DNA of 64,000 bases from Spirochaeta lutea (GTDB lineage Bacteria > Spirochaetota > Spirochaetia > DSM-27196 > Salinispiraceae), in contig NZ_JNUP01000069.1 of NCBI RefSeq assembly GCF_000758165.1, positions 1-64,000 of the forward strand, read 5' to 3'. This document shows, piece by piece, positions 53,797-62,505 of this stretch. Position 1 is the first letter of the stretch. The number at the start of each line of letters is the position of its first letter. The notes below the pieces were generated by a model. It did not search any database. It had not been told where the DNA came from and worked only from the letters and a program-made list of their open reading frames with translations. The position numbers were made by a program, and so were the translations under genes.

Positions 53797-54880
53797 GAAT
53801 TGCCTCTCGGATGGAAGCAATCACCTCATCCTGTTCGTTCCGAGTAATGAATGCGTGCATTGGCAGACTTAATACCTGTGTACTCAGAGAATCGCTTACC
53901 GGGTACGGTCCAGAATCCTTAAGATAAGAGAAGGCTTCTTGTTTATATAGCGGCATAGGATAATGCACAGAGGTTGGTATTTCTTTTGTGGACAATACTT
54001 CTCTCACCTTGTCCCGATTTTCAACCTTGATTGTATATTGGGCCCAAGAAGAAACATTCCCATCTATAATCACCGGTGTCTCAACAATATCTTGTAGATG
54101 CTTGGTATAATATGCAGCAGCCTCATTGCGCAGCTCAATCTCTTGAGAAAAGTTTCTTAACTTTACCCGCAATATTGCTGCCTGAATGGTATCAAGCCTT
54201 CCGTTAATGCCAACGTATCTATGATGGTACCGCTTTGATTGTCCATGATTAATATATTTTCTAAGCAGGTCGGCAAGATCAGGATCATTAGTGAACATTG
54301 CTCCACCGTCGCCATAACAACCCAAAGGCTTTGCAGGAAAAAAACTTGTCGTGGCGATCTCACTGAGATTGCAAGAACATTTACTACCAGAGCGTGCACC
54401 AAAGGATTGCGCCGCATCTTCAAGTACCCAAAGTCCATGTGCTTTGGCGATGCTGTTTATCGCATCGAAGTCCGCTGGTTGACCATACAAGGAAACGGCA
54501 AAGATCCCACGCGTCTTATTGGTAATCTTTTCTTCAATTTTTGCCGGATCAATATTAAACGTAATTGGATCAACATCAACAAATACAGGCCGTGCTCCCC
54601 AATGGCTCACCATACTAGCGGTAGCAAAATAGGTAAAAGCGGGAACAAGTATCTCATCCCCTGGTTTAACACCCTTCGCCATAAGCGGTACAAGTAATGC
54701 ATCGGTTCCGGACGAACACCCTATAGCATAGGAAACACCTGCGAAATCCGCAAGCTCAGCCTCGAGAGATGAAACCTCATCACCATTTATAAACTGCGTA
54801 CTATCAAGTACACCCTGAATTGCCTGGTCTATTTCTTTTTTATACTCTCTATATTGCTTACCAAGGTCGACAAATTGCAT
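53789..54880 (-). CDS. wbpE: WbpE-like DegT/DnrJ/EryC1 aminotransferase
   Basis: A 363-residue PLP enzyme: MQFVDLGKQYREYKKEIDQAI, GCSSGTDALLVPLMA, LEDAAQSFGARSG, and the Schiff-base Lys in SFFPAKPLGCYGDGGAMFT. It transfers an amino group to C3 of the keto sugar made by the WbpB-like enzyme. ATG 54880 is favoured over 54886 since AAGGAG lies 8 nt from it and only 2 nt from the first ATG. Confidence 0.9.
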   Translation of the reverse strand: MQFVDLGKQYREYKKEIDQAIQGVLDSTQFINGDEVSSLEAELADFAGVSYAIGCSSGTDALLVPLMAKGVKPGDEILVPAFTYFATASMVSHWGARPVFVDVDPITFNIDPAKIEEKITNKTRGIFAVSLYGQPADFDAINSIAKAHGLWVLEDAAQSFGARSGSKCSCNLSEIATTSFFPAKPLGCYGDGGAMFTNDPDLADLLRKYINHGQSKRYHHRYVGINGRLDTIQAAILRVKLRNFSQEIELRNEAAAYYTKHLQDIVETPVIIDGNVSSWAQYTIKVENRDKVREVLSTKEIPTSVHYPMPLYKQEAFSYLKDSGPYPVSDSLSTQVLSLPMHAFITRNEQDEVIASIREAIHG

Positions 54881-54892
54881 TCTCATAGCTCC

Positions 54893-55993
54893 TTATGAAA
54901 AGGTTCCCACCATATCGGTGGTCTTGAACTCAAATGGAAGGTCTACGGGTCGTCCGTCTTTCATCGACTTGTAGATGGCCAGAACAACATCTACCGCCTT
55001 CCTTCCCTCCTCCCCAGAAACCGCGGGATCACGATCTTCTCGGATAGCATCAATAAAATCCCTATACAGGGCGGTGTGGCCAAAACCATACACACTCGGC
55101 GGATCCTTCTCATGTGGATTTACTACAGAGTCTTCAAGGTCCCCATACTCTTGCGCATCGGCGAATCTCCAGGTTTCAATCTTATTTACAGCAAGACCGC
55201 CAATGACAGCAGATCCTCTTTCACCAAAGATACTTAGTGTTTCGTTTATATTTGTCGGGTACACATTTGCAGTGCCCTCAATTATTCCCACCGCGCCGCT
55301 TTCAAATTCAAGGATGGCTGATCCGAAGTCTTCAGCCTCAATAGGTCTCTGGAACTTCCTTGTTACTCCATGAACTCTTTTAACCGGACTATTCATGAGC
55401 CACTGGAGCAGATCAATTCCGTGGGTACACTGATTCATTAGGGTGCCGCCGTCTTGAGCCCATGTTCCCCGCCAGGGGGCCTGGGCATAGTACCCTTCAT
55501 TCCTGTTCCATCGGATTTGAATTTGTCCATGCAAGATTCGGCCAAAACGCCCCTGTTCTACAGCAGTCCGCAATCTCTGAATAGGTGCATTAAACCTATT
55601 TTGGAAGCACACACCAAGCCGCATACCAGTATCTTCAGAAACACTAATCACACGGGTCATATCATCCGTATCCAAAGCCATGGGCTTTTCTGTTAATACA
55701 TGAAAACCAGCACGCATGGCATCGATGGCAATCTGAGCATGGATACCTGATTCTGTTGCAATAGCAACCAGATCGATTTCTTCCTTCGCAATCAAGTCGT
55801 GATAATCTTGATAGACTTCAACTTGATTCACATGACCTGTTTTCGTGTAGTATTCCTGTTTTTTTTCTTCTGCCCGGTTAAGGTCTGGATCACATACGGC
55901 TACCAATTGTACCAATTCTTTGTTGTTCTGGTATGCTTCTATATGCTTGTAACTGATGCGGCCACAGCCGATGAGAGCAATTTTAATCATCAT
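54893..55993 (-). CDS. wbpB: WbpB-like Gfo/Idh/MocA oxidoreductase
   Basis: A 366-residue NAD-dependent oxidoreductase: ALIGCGRISYKHIEAY (Rossmann loop), EKPMALDTDDM (catalytic Lys) and GGTLMNQCTHGIDLLQWLM. In the pathway it oxidises C3 of UDP-GlcNAcA. It lies 12 bp upstream of the WbpE-like gene. About 50 residues longer than typical WbpB, with an extended C-terminal part. Confidence 0.87.
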   Translation of the reverse strand: MMIKIALIGCGRISYKHIEAYQNNKELVQLVAVCDPDLNRAEEKKQEYYTKTGHVNQVEVYQDYHDLIAKEEIDLVAIATESGIHAQIAIDAMRAGFHVLTEKPMALDTDDMTRVISVSEDTGMRLGVCFQNRFNAPIQRLRTAVEQGRFGRILHGQIQIRWNRNEGYYAQAPWRGTWAQDGGTLMNQCTHGIDLLQWLMNSPVKRVHGVTRKFQRPIEAEDFGSAILEFESGAVGIIEGTANVYPTNINETLSIFGERGSAVIGGLAVNKIETWRFADAQEYGDLEDSVVNPHEKDPPSVYGFGHTALYRDFIDAIREDRDPAVSGEEGRKAVDVVLAIYKSMKDGRPVDLPFEFKTTDMVGTFS

Positions 55994-56002
55994 GTTTCCT
56001 AA

Positions 56003-57406
56003 TTAAATCCTTTTAAACTCATAAATTTTTTTGATTGCTAACCGAGTAAAAATTAATATAAGTAAACCTGCACACCCGTACAAAATGAGTCCTTGCACGT
56101 TAATGGATACCAAGATAGCTATAAGTAACATTGATAACGTAGTAAAAACATGGGGTTTCAATGTAACTAACGTCAATTGACTGTGCGCAATTAGGGTTCT
56201 TAACCAAAAAAAGACAATAAATGAAATGCCGGTACTTACAGAGGCTCCGAATCCTCCATAAGTTGGTACTAAAAGTATGTTACCAACTAGATTCACCATC
56301 GCAGCTACGATCGTAACTACGAGAGTCAACCATGTTTTTCTCTTAAAGGAAATCGCCAAACCTGTGGTTTCGGAGAGAGTATACATCACCGGAAAAAAAA
56401 GCAGAAAGGGGATCATTGTAAGCGAAGCATAGTATGACTCATCAATAATTATTTTTACCAGGTCTTTAGAAACGGCAACTACAATAAATATGATTGTTAG
56501 AACATACGCCATGAGAGAACTAATTATGCTAAAGCGTTTTGTACCCGGTTCTTCTGAATACCATCGATAGCTGGTTGGTGCATAAAATGTACTGAAAGCA
56601 GTTTGAATAATTGTGAAAAGCCCTGCGATTCTAAAAGCATTAGAATACAGCCCTAATTCATAAAAAGTTGACCATGAACGTAGTGCTACTTTATCCATAG
56701 AATTTAATATCCACATGAACGCTCCTGCAATAGCAAGGGGTGTACCATACTTTAAATAAGACACCTGTTCCCGGATGTTCAAACTTTTTAGATCAAGTTC
56801 CCAGGTCTTATTCAGATACAATCTCTGAAGGAGGCTAGTAAGAACAAGAGAAGTAACAAATGCAACAACTACCGCCAAGTAATCTGCCTGTATTAAGTAT
56901 GCAAACAGTAAAAGCACTAAAACATTGGTGACTTTATTTGATATATTGAAAACAGAATACAATAAAGCTTTCTCTCGCATACGAATAAGCAGAGACGAAA
57001 ACCTTAGTACAACTGATAATACAGCAGAAACACATAGCAACCCAGCGACCAAAAATGATTGCTCCTCAACAACCAGATTGGAAACCGGCTTCCACCATAT
57101 CACCACAATTATTCCGATCAATCCAGAAAACAGTAGCGGTGGAATAAAGGAATTGGTGAATAGGCTTTTTTTATCGGTCGACTGGTGATATTCCCTTACA
57201 AACGCCTGATCAAAACCAAGAACAGTGATCAATTGTATTAGTTGATTTATAGTAATGAAAAAGGACCCTCGCCCTAGTTCTTCAGGTGAAATAAGGAACG
57301 TTGTAATGGGAACTACAGCAAAGGCAATTAACGCAGATACTATGGGGCCAATAGAGAACCCGCTAAGCCCCCTAAAGAATTTAGAAAATTCGGTTTGCTT
57401 ACTCAC
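56003..57406 (-). CDS. wzx: Wzx-type flippase
   Basis: A 467-residue membrane protein with 12-14 hydrophobic segments and the MOP-superfamily look: SIGPIVSALIAFAVVPITTFLISPEELGRGSFF at the N-terminus and YGGFGASVSTGISFIVFFWLR near 380. It would flip lipid-linked repeat units across the inner membrane. The only flippase in the window, although two polymerases and two initiating enzymes are present. GTG start overlapping the upstream stop by 4 nt. Confidence 0.87.
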   Translation of the reverse strand: MSKQTEFSKFFRGLSGFSIGPIVSALIAFAVVPITTFLISPEELGRGSFFITINQLIQLITVLGFDQAFVREYHQSTDKKSLFTNSFIPPLLFSGLIGIIVVIWWKPVSNLVVEEQSFLVAGLLCVSAVLSVVLRFSSLLIRMREKALLYSVFNISNKVTNVLVLLLFAYLIQADYLAVVVAFVTSLVLTSLLQRLYLNKTWELDLKSLNIREQVSYLKYGTPLAIAGAFMWILNSMDKVALRSWSTFYELGLYSNAFRIAGLFTIIQTAFSTFYAPTSYRWYSEEPGTKRFSIISSLMAYVLTIIFIVVAVSKDLVKIIIDESYYASLTMIPFLLFFPVMYTLSETTGLAISFKRKTWLTLVVTIVAAMVNLVGNILLVPTYGGFGASVSTGISFIVFFWLRTLIAHSQLTLVTLKPHVFTTLSMLLIAILVSINVQGLILYGCAGLLILIFTRLAIKKIYEFKRI

Positions 57407-58506
57407 CTACGAGCACCATTATATAAGTCAAGCCATTGGCTCTTTACTGCAGCCCATGATGATATCCTATCAATAATGGAAGTATTTACTGATGCTTTTT
57501 GCTTTTCAACCTCAATGTCCCCTAAGATTTGGCTCAGAGTCTCAGATAAACACCCTATTGAGTCAATCGAATGAAAGTAACAGCCTTCTTTTCGTAACTT
57601 ATCATAGGGCAACCAGTTTCCAGTGATGACTATACTCCCTGCAAACATATGCTCTTGCATAGACGCGGATTGTGCATCAGTTTCTTGTAAATTAATGAAT
57701 ACATCGGTTTCTAATGTTGACTTAGCTAACTCAATATCCGACAAAAAAGATTCATTCGATTTGATTTCTATGGTAGATGATGCAATAACCGCTTTTAGTG
57801 CTCCCAAGTAATCCAAATCGCTGCGTCCATAGCCTAGTGGTAAATAAACGGTAATTTTGCTTTTTACTTCAGCCGGAATTTTTTCTAACTCCTGGAGTAT
57901 TGGTATATGCTGCTGCTGAGACCTCGCATTGTAACCGACTTTGATTCTGAATTTCTCTTGCTCATCGTCACTGTGTTTTTTACATAATTCTTTAATATTC
58001 TCTATATTCGGAAGTGCAAAACGGGCCATATTCACTTGTTTTTTATATCGGTACTTTTTATAGAAAAACTCCTTCATTTCATCTGTGCTAAGAGAGACCA
58101 AACTCGACAAAAAAACTGCAATTTTCTTCATCAAGAAGCGAAACGTATTTACCGGAACAAATAAGTCTGAGCCCCAAAATGTGATGATAGAATTCGCCCT
58201 ACGTAATTTTGCACCTAATAAAATTATTACTTCTCGAGCTCCACCTAGATAATGTATGTGTAGAGTGTCATTACTTGTTAGGCACATCCCTAGGGAAAAA
58301 TACCAACCAAACTTCCTTAGAGGACTGGCGGTACACTTTCGTGCTTTTTCCCACCAGTACTCAGGGTTTGACTCATCCCTACCTTTATGAGGCATAGGAA
58401 TGTAATTTAAGGAAGTATCAAGCAAACAGATTTCTTTTTCTGCGCCAATTACCCTAAGATAATCCTCAATAAAAATGCTTTCACTATTCCCAAGTATATA
58501 GATCAA
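57403..58506 (-). CDS. Putative glycosyltransferase (GT-B, WecF-like)
   Basis: A 367-residue protein: IHYLGGAREVIILLGAKLRRANSIITFWGSDLFV in the N-terminal domain, FRIKVGYNARSQQQHIPILQEL and ITVYLPLGYGRSDLDY in the middle, and DVFINLQETDAQSASMQEHM near the C-terminus. The last two resemble WecF/GT56-type transferases, but similarity is loose. TTG start, overlapping the nucleotidyltransferase stop. Confidence 0.65.
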   Translation of the reverse strand: MIYILGNSESIFIEDYLRVIGAEKEICLLDTSLNYIPMPHKGRDESNPEYWWEKARKCTASPLRKFGWYFSLGMCLTSNDTLHIHYLGGAREVIILLGAKLRRANSIITFWGSDLFVPVNTFRFLMKKIAVFLSSLVSLSTDEMKEFFYKKYRYKKQVNMARFALPNIENIKELCKKHSDDEQEKFRIKVGYNARSQQQHIPILQELEKIPAEVKSKITVYLPLGYGRSDLDYLGALKAVIASSTIEIKSNESFLSDIELAKSTLETDVFINLQETDAQSASMQEHMFAGSIVITGNWLPYDKLRKEGCYFHSIDSIGCLSETLSQILGDIEVEKQKASVNTSIIDRISSWAAVKSQWLDLYNGARR

Positions 58507-59573
58507 GTGTATTTCCTATATTTTTTATATGTGGATACCAACTCACCCCATTCTCCGATGTCATACCATGAACCCGAACTTACAGGAAATACTCCCACTC
58601 GCCCTCCCCGATTTTTTATTTTATCAATTAAATGGGTAATATGAAAAAAGGTGTCCTCAGGAATCTCATCTAGTAGATGTGGTTCAAGTACATACATCCC
58701 ACTATTTATCTGAAAGATATAGTCTGGCTTCTCCTCTATCGAACTCAAAACACCATCCGCAGTTGTATTTATCACACCATATGGAATTGGGTAGTGCTTG
58801 ATTACTGATACCATCGTTAACTCATTATTATTTGCCCTGTGATAATCTAGGATAGAAAAGTAATCCTCATCAATCAGAATGTCACAATTTATAACAAAAA
58901 ATGTGGTTTTAAGATAATCTTTCATCAGCGAGAGACTACCGGCAGTACCGGTGGGCTTTTCCTCGGAAATATACTTAATATCAAAATTATGATCTAGGGA
59001 ATTAAAGTAATACTCAATTAAATCTGCCTTGTAATTTACTGACATAATAAAATTACTGCATTCATATTTCGAGAACCTATCCATTATTTCATGAACGATC
59101 GCCTTATCGTTCACTGGTACTAGTGGTTTTGGGATAATATTTGTTAATGGTTTTAGTCTCGTTCCTTCACCGCCAGCCATAATCACAACTGGAAGATTGA
59201 TTGACCGTGCAGTTGGTTTTTCTGGGAATAAATCGTCCCAGAGAATTATTTTTATAAGTTCTCGGGATGTCTTCTTAATCACAGGCATGCACTCAAGCCT
59301 GAGCTCAATCATCAATTCTTTTATCCGTTCCTCTGGGGTAGTTTCATCAGCAATTATTTTTTTACCAATTTGAATATCAATTAAACTAGTTGAAAGACCA
59401 ATTTTAGCTAATAATGCTCGCTGAATATCTCCTATACTAACTAAATCTATAAGTTTCGATCCATCCATAATAAACAGAAGACGGACATGCTCGCTATCCA
59501 TTTTTGTAAGGGCATCTAAAAGTGTATTACTAGGCAAAATTCTTCTTGTCTGAATATCCTTATTATGCATCAT
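58503..59573 (-). CDS. CBS-domain sugar nucleotidyltransferase
   Basis: A 356-residue fusion: two CBS motifs (about 10-125, with MDSEHVRLLFIMDGSKLIDLVSIGDIQRA) before a sugar-nucleotidyltransferase domain with IMAGGEGTRLKPLTNIIPKPLVPV (about 131-155) and INCDILIDEDYF. The architecture matches PtmE-type glucosamine-1-phosphate guanylyltransferases of legionaminate loci, but no NeuB-type synthase is in the window, so the product is uncertain. CBS pairs often bind adenine nucleotides and may regulate activity. Overlaps the acetyltransferase gene by 11 nt. Confidence 0.8.
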   Translation of the reverse strand: MMHNKDIQTRRILPSNTLLDALTKMDSEHVRLLFIMDGSKLIDLVSIGDIQRALLAKIGLSTSLIDIQIGKKIIADETTPEERIKELMIELRLECMPVIKKTSRELIKIILWDDLFPEKPTARSINLPVVIMAGGEGTRLKPLTNIIPKPLVPVNDKAIVHEIMDRFSKYECSNFIMSVNYKADLIEYYFNSLDHNFDIKYISEEKPTGTAGSLSLMKDYLKTTFFVINCDILIDEDYFSILDYHRANNNELTMVSVIKHYPIPYGVINTTADGVLSSIEEKPDYIFQINSGMYVLEPHLLDEIPEDTFFHITHLIDKIKNRGGRVGVFPVSSGSWYDIGEWGELVSTYKKYRKYT

Positions 59574-60192
59574 TCATCCTTTGTATCTTTGCAGGATTAC
59601 CATAGGCAATTACATTATCTGGAATATTCCGGGTGACATTTGCACCTGCACCTATAATAACATTGCTTCCAATCTGTACTTTGGGGTGTATAACGGCATT
59701 GGCCCCTATATATGTACAATTTCCAATTTTTGATCCACCTAATACTGTACACCCTGGTGCCAAAACAGAATAATCACCTATCTCAACATTGTGTGTTACA
59801 TTCGCATAATAGTTAAGGCGAACACCATTCCCCAAAGTAGAATTAGACGAAACTGAGGAAAAGCGCTGAATAAGACTACCATTCCCTAATTTAGCTGATT
59901 TAGAAATATAAGCTTTATCAGAAATCACTGTTTGAGGACCCATTCCCAATTGGTAATAACTTTCAAAAAGCTTCTTCCTGATTCTAGGTGAATCTGGACT
60001 CACAACAAATCTAATTGAGGTATCTATTTCTGACATTAAGAAACCCTGGTCAGAACCAAGATATTTTTGCTCACAATCGCCGTATTGTACTAAATCTGTA
60101 TACCCTACTATTTGCAATGAGGAGTCCTCTCCAATGAGCTCAACAATCTCATCAAAATAGCCAATTAAAATTACACGCCTACTAACTGTCAT
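59563..60192 (-). CDS. NeuD/PglD-like sugar O/N-acetyltransferase
   Basis: A 209-residue protein: Rossmann-like N-terminal domain (RRVILIGYFDEIVELI) then a left-handed beta-helix of hexapeptide repeats (VRLNYYANVTHNVEIGDYSVLAPGCTVLGG, IGANAVIHPKVQIGSNVIIG). The usual catalytic His is seen in VTHNVEIG. It probably acetylates the 4-amino group made by the next enzyme, as PglD does for UDP-diNAcBac. Overlaps the aminotransferase gene by 11 nt. Confidence 0.85.
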   Translation of the reverse strand: MTVSRRVILIGYFDEIVELIGEDSSLQIVGYTDLVQYGDCEQKYLGSDQGFLMSEIDTSIRFVVSPDSPRIRKKLFESYYQLGMGPQTVISDKAYISKSAKLGNGSLIQRFSSVSSNSTLGNGVRLNYYANVTHNVEIGDYSVLAPGCTVLGGSKIGNCTYIGANAVIHPKVQIGSNVIIGAGANVTRNIPDNVIAYGNPAKIQRMNDA

Positions 60193-61303
60193 AAAATTTA
60201 TTAATCATCGAACAAATATAATCGACTTCCTCATCGCGTAAAGTTGGATACAACGGCAGTGTAACAATGTTATTCAACAATGGTTCGTTTAACTTAAATT
60301 TATGATTTTTATAATAAGAAAAATCAGAGATCAACTTATAATGCCGGCTAGTTTGAATACCGTTAGAACTCAAGTATTCTCTCAATCCATCTGGATTCTC
60401 TTTGGGGATAATTACCATTAAGTGGCATGCTGACTCACTTAAAATTCTCTCTAAAAAAGGTATAAATATATTACTATTATTTATTAATTGATCAAAGTAG
60501 CGGGTAACTAATTCTTGTCTCCGCTGGTTGAAACCTTCAACCTTTTTTAATTGTTCAATGCCTATACTAGCGCGCAAATCATCTAGTCTATAATTGTAAC
60601 CGAGAAGTCTAACCTCATACTCCGATGCATGCCCCTTAAAACGATCAAAACTCAGAGTAGTCATTCCATGTGAACGTAACAATTTAAGTGTATCAGCATA
60701 ATCATCAGAATTCGTGACAACCATTCCGCCCTCTCCGGTTGTCATGTTCTTATTTCCATAAAAACTGAAACAAGCAATATTACCTTTGGTTCCAAGATAA
60801 GAGCCGTCCGAATTCTTCCCAAGAATGGAATGTGCACAATCTTCAATAATATGAAGATCATATTTATTTGCAATACTGAGTATTTTGCCCATCTCAACGG
60901 AGTAACCTCCGTAATGCATCACCATAATTGCCTTAGTATTTGGTGTAATCTTTTTCTCGATCTCTTCAGGATCCAAAGTCAAATCGGAAACAGACTTTGG
61001 ATTTACAAAAACTGCTTGAGCCCCAGTATATTCGATGGCATTCGCAGTAGCAACAAAACTTAGTACTGGACAAAGAACTTCATCACCAGGTCCAAGGCCA
61101 ATAGACAAACAGGCCATATGTAGTGCAGCAGTACAGTTTGAGACAGAAAATGCATATTTTACACCGATCTTCTCGGCGAACATCTTCTCGAACTCATTCG
61201 TTACTGGTCCCATTGTTAACCAATTACGCTGTACCACTGATTGAACGGCCTGGAGTTCTTCTTGCCCAAGGGAGGGCTCCGCCAATGGAATTTTATATGC
61301 CAT
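60182..61303 (-). CDS. DegT-family aminotransferase (PglE/LegC-like)
   Basis: About 373 residues: YKIPLAEPSLGQEELQAVQSVV, VSNCTAALHMACLSIG, IEDCAHSILG and the PLP lysine in CFSFYGNKNMTTGEGGMVV. Next to a UDP-GlcNAc 4,6-dehydratase and a PglD-like acetyltransferase, it most likely aminates UDP-4-keto-6-deoxy-GlcNAc at C4. ATG 61303 is chosen over the GTG at 61315 because GAGGA lies 6 nt upstream. Confidence 0.87.
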   Translation of the reverse strand: MAYKIPLAEPSLGQEELQAVQSVVQRNWLTMGPVTNEFEKMFAEKIGVKYAFSVSNCTAALHMACLSIGLGPGDEVLCPVLSFVATANAIEYTGAQAVFVNPKSVSDLTLDPEEIEKKITPNTKAIMVMHYGGYSVEMGKILSIANKYDLHIIEDCAHSILGKNSDGSYLGTKGNIACFSFYGNKNMTTGEGGMVVTNSDDYADTLKLLRSHGMTTLSFDRFKGHASEYEVRLLGYNYRLDDLRASIGIEQLKKVEGFNQRRQELVTRYFDQLINNSNIFIPFLERILSESACHLMVIIPKENPDGLREYLSSNGIQTSRHYKLISDFSYYKNHKFKLNEPLLNNIVTLPLYPTLRDEEVDYICSMINKFYDS

Positions 61304-61311
61304 AATGTTCC

Positions 61312-62505
61312 TCACATCTTCCCATCAAGGTATTTTCCTGTTTCCTTGTGCCCAAAATTTGGCAATAAGGTTTTGAATAATGCAACTAATTCTGTCTTCT
61401 CCCAGCTTCCCCGCTTGAGTAAAGAATGGATGGTTTGGGTAAAATCCCGTAGGAGGGATTGATCAGCTCCATGAGAGTTTAAAACAACACCTAGAGTCGA
61501 GAAGCGGTCTAAATCCACCTCTTCTCCCGGCGTGAAAAACTCTTCAAAATCTTTTTCCCCCGTCGTATCACTTTTAGAAAAATAGCACGGCCACCTGCCA
61601 TCCTGTTTAAGGGTAGCTACCGAGGACCGTGCTTCATCTTCTGATGCACACTCTACAGCTTGGTAACCCCGTGATTTCAGGAAGTTTTTTGCGATCTCTG
61701 AGAAGGTAATCAGATTCAATTCCTCACTGAGCTTGGGAAAGAAAATCTCCTTGCTTTCCCCAAGAATGGTGGACATGAGACACAGCTGCCCGGCCTCTTC
61801 AAACGTCACAAAATACCGGCGCACATCGTTGGGGGCGGATATCGGCTGGTTTTTTTCTATACGTTTCGTAAACCCTTGTAATAAACTGCCATCAGAAAAG
61901 GCCACATTGGCAAAGCGTGCCGTGGATATGGTGATTTTGTCAGCGTATGAGAAAAGGTACTGCTCCATTATTCGCTTTGAAGCACCCATCATATTTACCG
62001 GATTGGCTGCCTTATCGGTAGATACACAAAAGTACTTCTTAGCTCCGGTCTTAATTGCGAGTTCAATAGTTTTTATGGTGTTAAGGATATTTACCTGCAC
62101 CATTCTCATGAGCGTGTAGGGATCGCGTTCACTCCGAACATGCTTCAAAGCCGAGAGATTGAGGACGTAGTCAAAAGTAGGCTGGGCAGTGATATAGGCC
62201 TCGAATTCCACAGACCCGCAATCGATGGCAAAGGTACTGAAATCACCAGAAATATACCCAAAAGAGCTTCGAATATCTCGGACGAGTTCTACAAGATTGT
62301 TCTCGCTTAGGTCGACAACATGCAGCTTTTTCGGATTACGCTTGAATATCTCCTTGGTGACTGCCTGTCCAATTGACCCCGCACCGCCGATGACTAAGAA
62401 ACTTGATTGCTCAACCTTTTTTGAGAGCTCTGATTCCCAAGACTCAACATCCTTTGCTAATAATTCATTGGTTCGACCGATCATCTGTAAATCAGGGTTG
62501 TTCAT
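61312..62505 (-). CDS. UDP-N-acetylglucosamine 4,6-dehydratase (CapD/FlaA1-type short form)
   Basis: A 397-residue SDR of the Polysacc_synt_2 group: FLVIGGAGSIGQAVTKEIF, NLSALKHVRSERDP, and STDKAANPVNMMGASKRIMEQ with the MxxxK catalytic pair of this group. It makes UDP-4-keto-6-deoxy-HexNAc. Whether C5 is inverted (PseB type) cannot be told reliably. It has a long C-terminal part beyond residue 290. GGAGG stands 4 nt before the ATG; the start overlaps the regulator stop (ATGA). Confidence 0.88.
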   Translation of the reverse strand: MNNPDLQMIGRTNELLAKDVESWESELSKKVEQSSFLVIGGAGSIGQAVTKEIFKRNPKKLHVVDLSENNLVELVRDIRSSFGYISGDFSTFAIDCGSVEFEAYITAQPTFDYVLNLSALKHVRSERDPYTLMRMVQVNILNTIKTIELAIKTGAKKYFCVSTDKAANPVNMMGASKRIMEQYLFSYADKITISTARFANVAFSDGSLLQGFTKRIEKNQPISAPNDVRRYFVTFEEAGQLCLMSTILGESKEIFFPKLSEELNLITFSEIAKNFLKSRGYQAVECASEDEARSSVATLKQDGRWPCYFSKSDTTGEKDFEEFFTPGEEVDLDRFSTLGVVLNSHGADQSLLRDFTQTIHSLLKRGSWEKTELVALFKTLLPNFGHKETGKYLDGKM

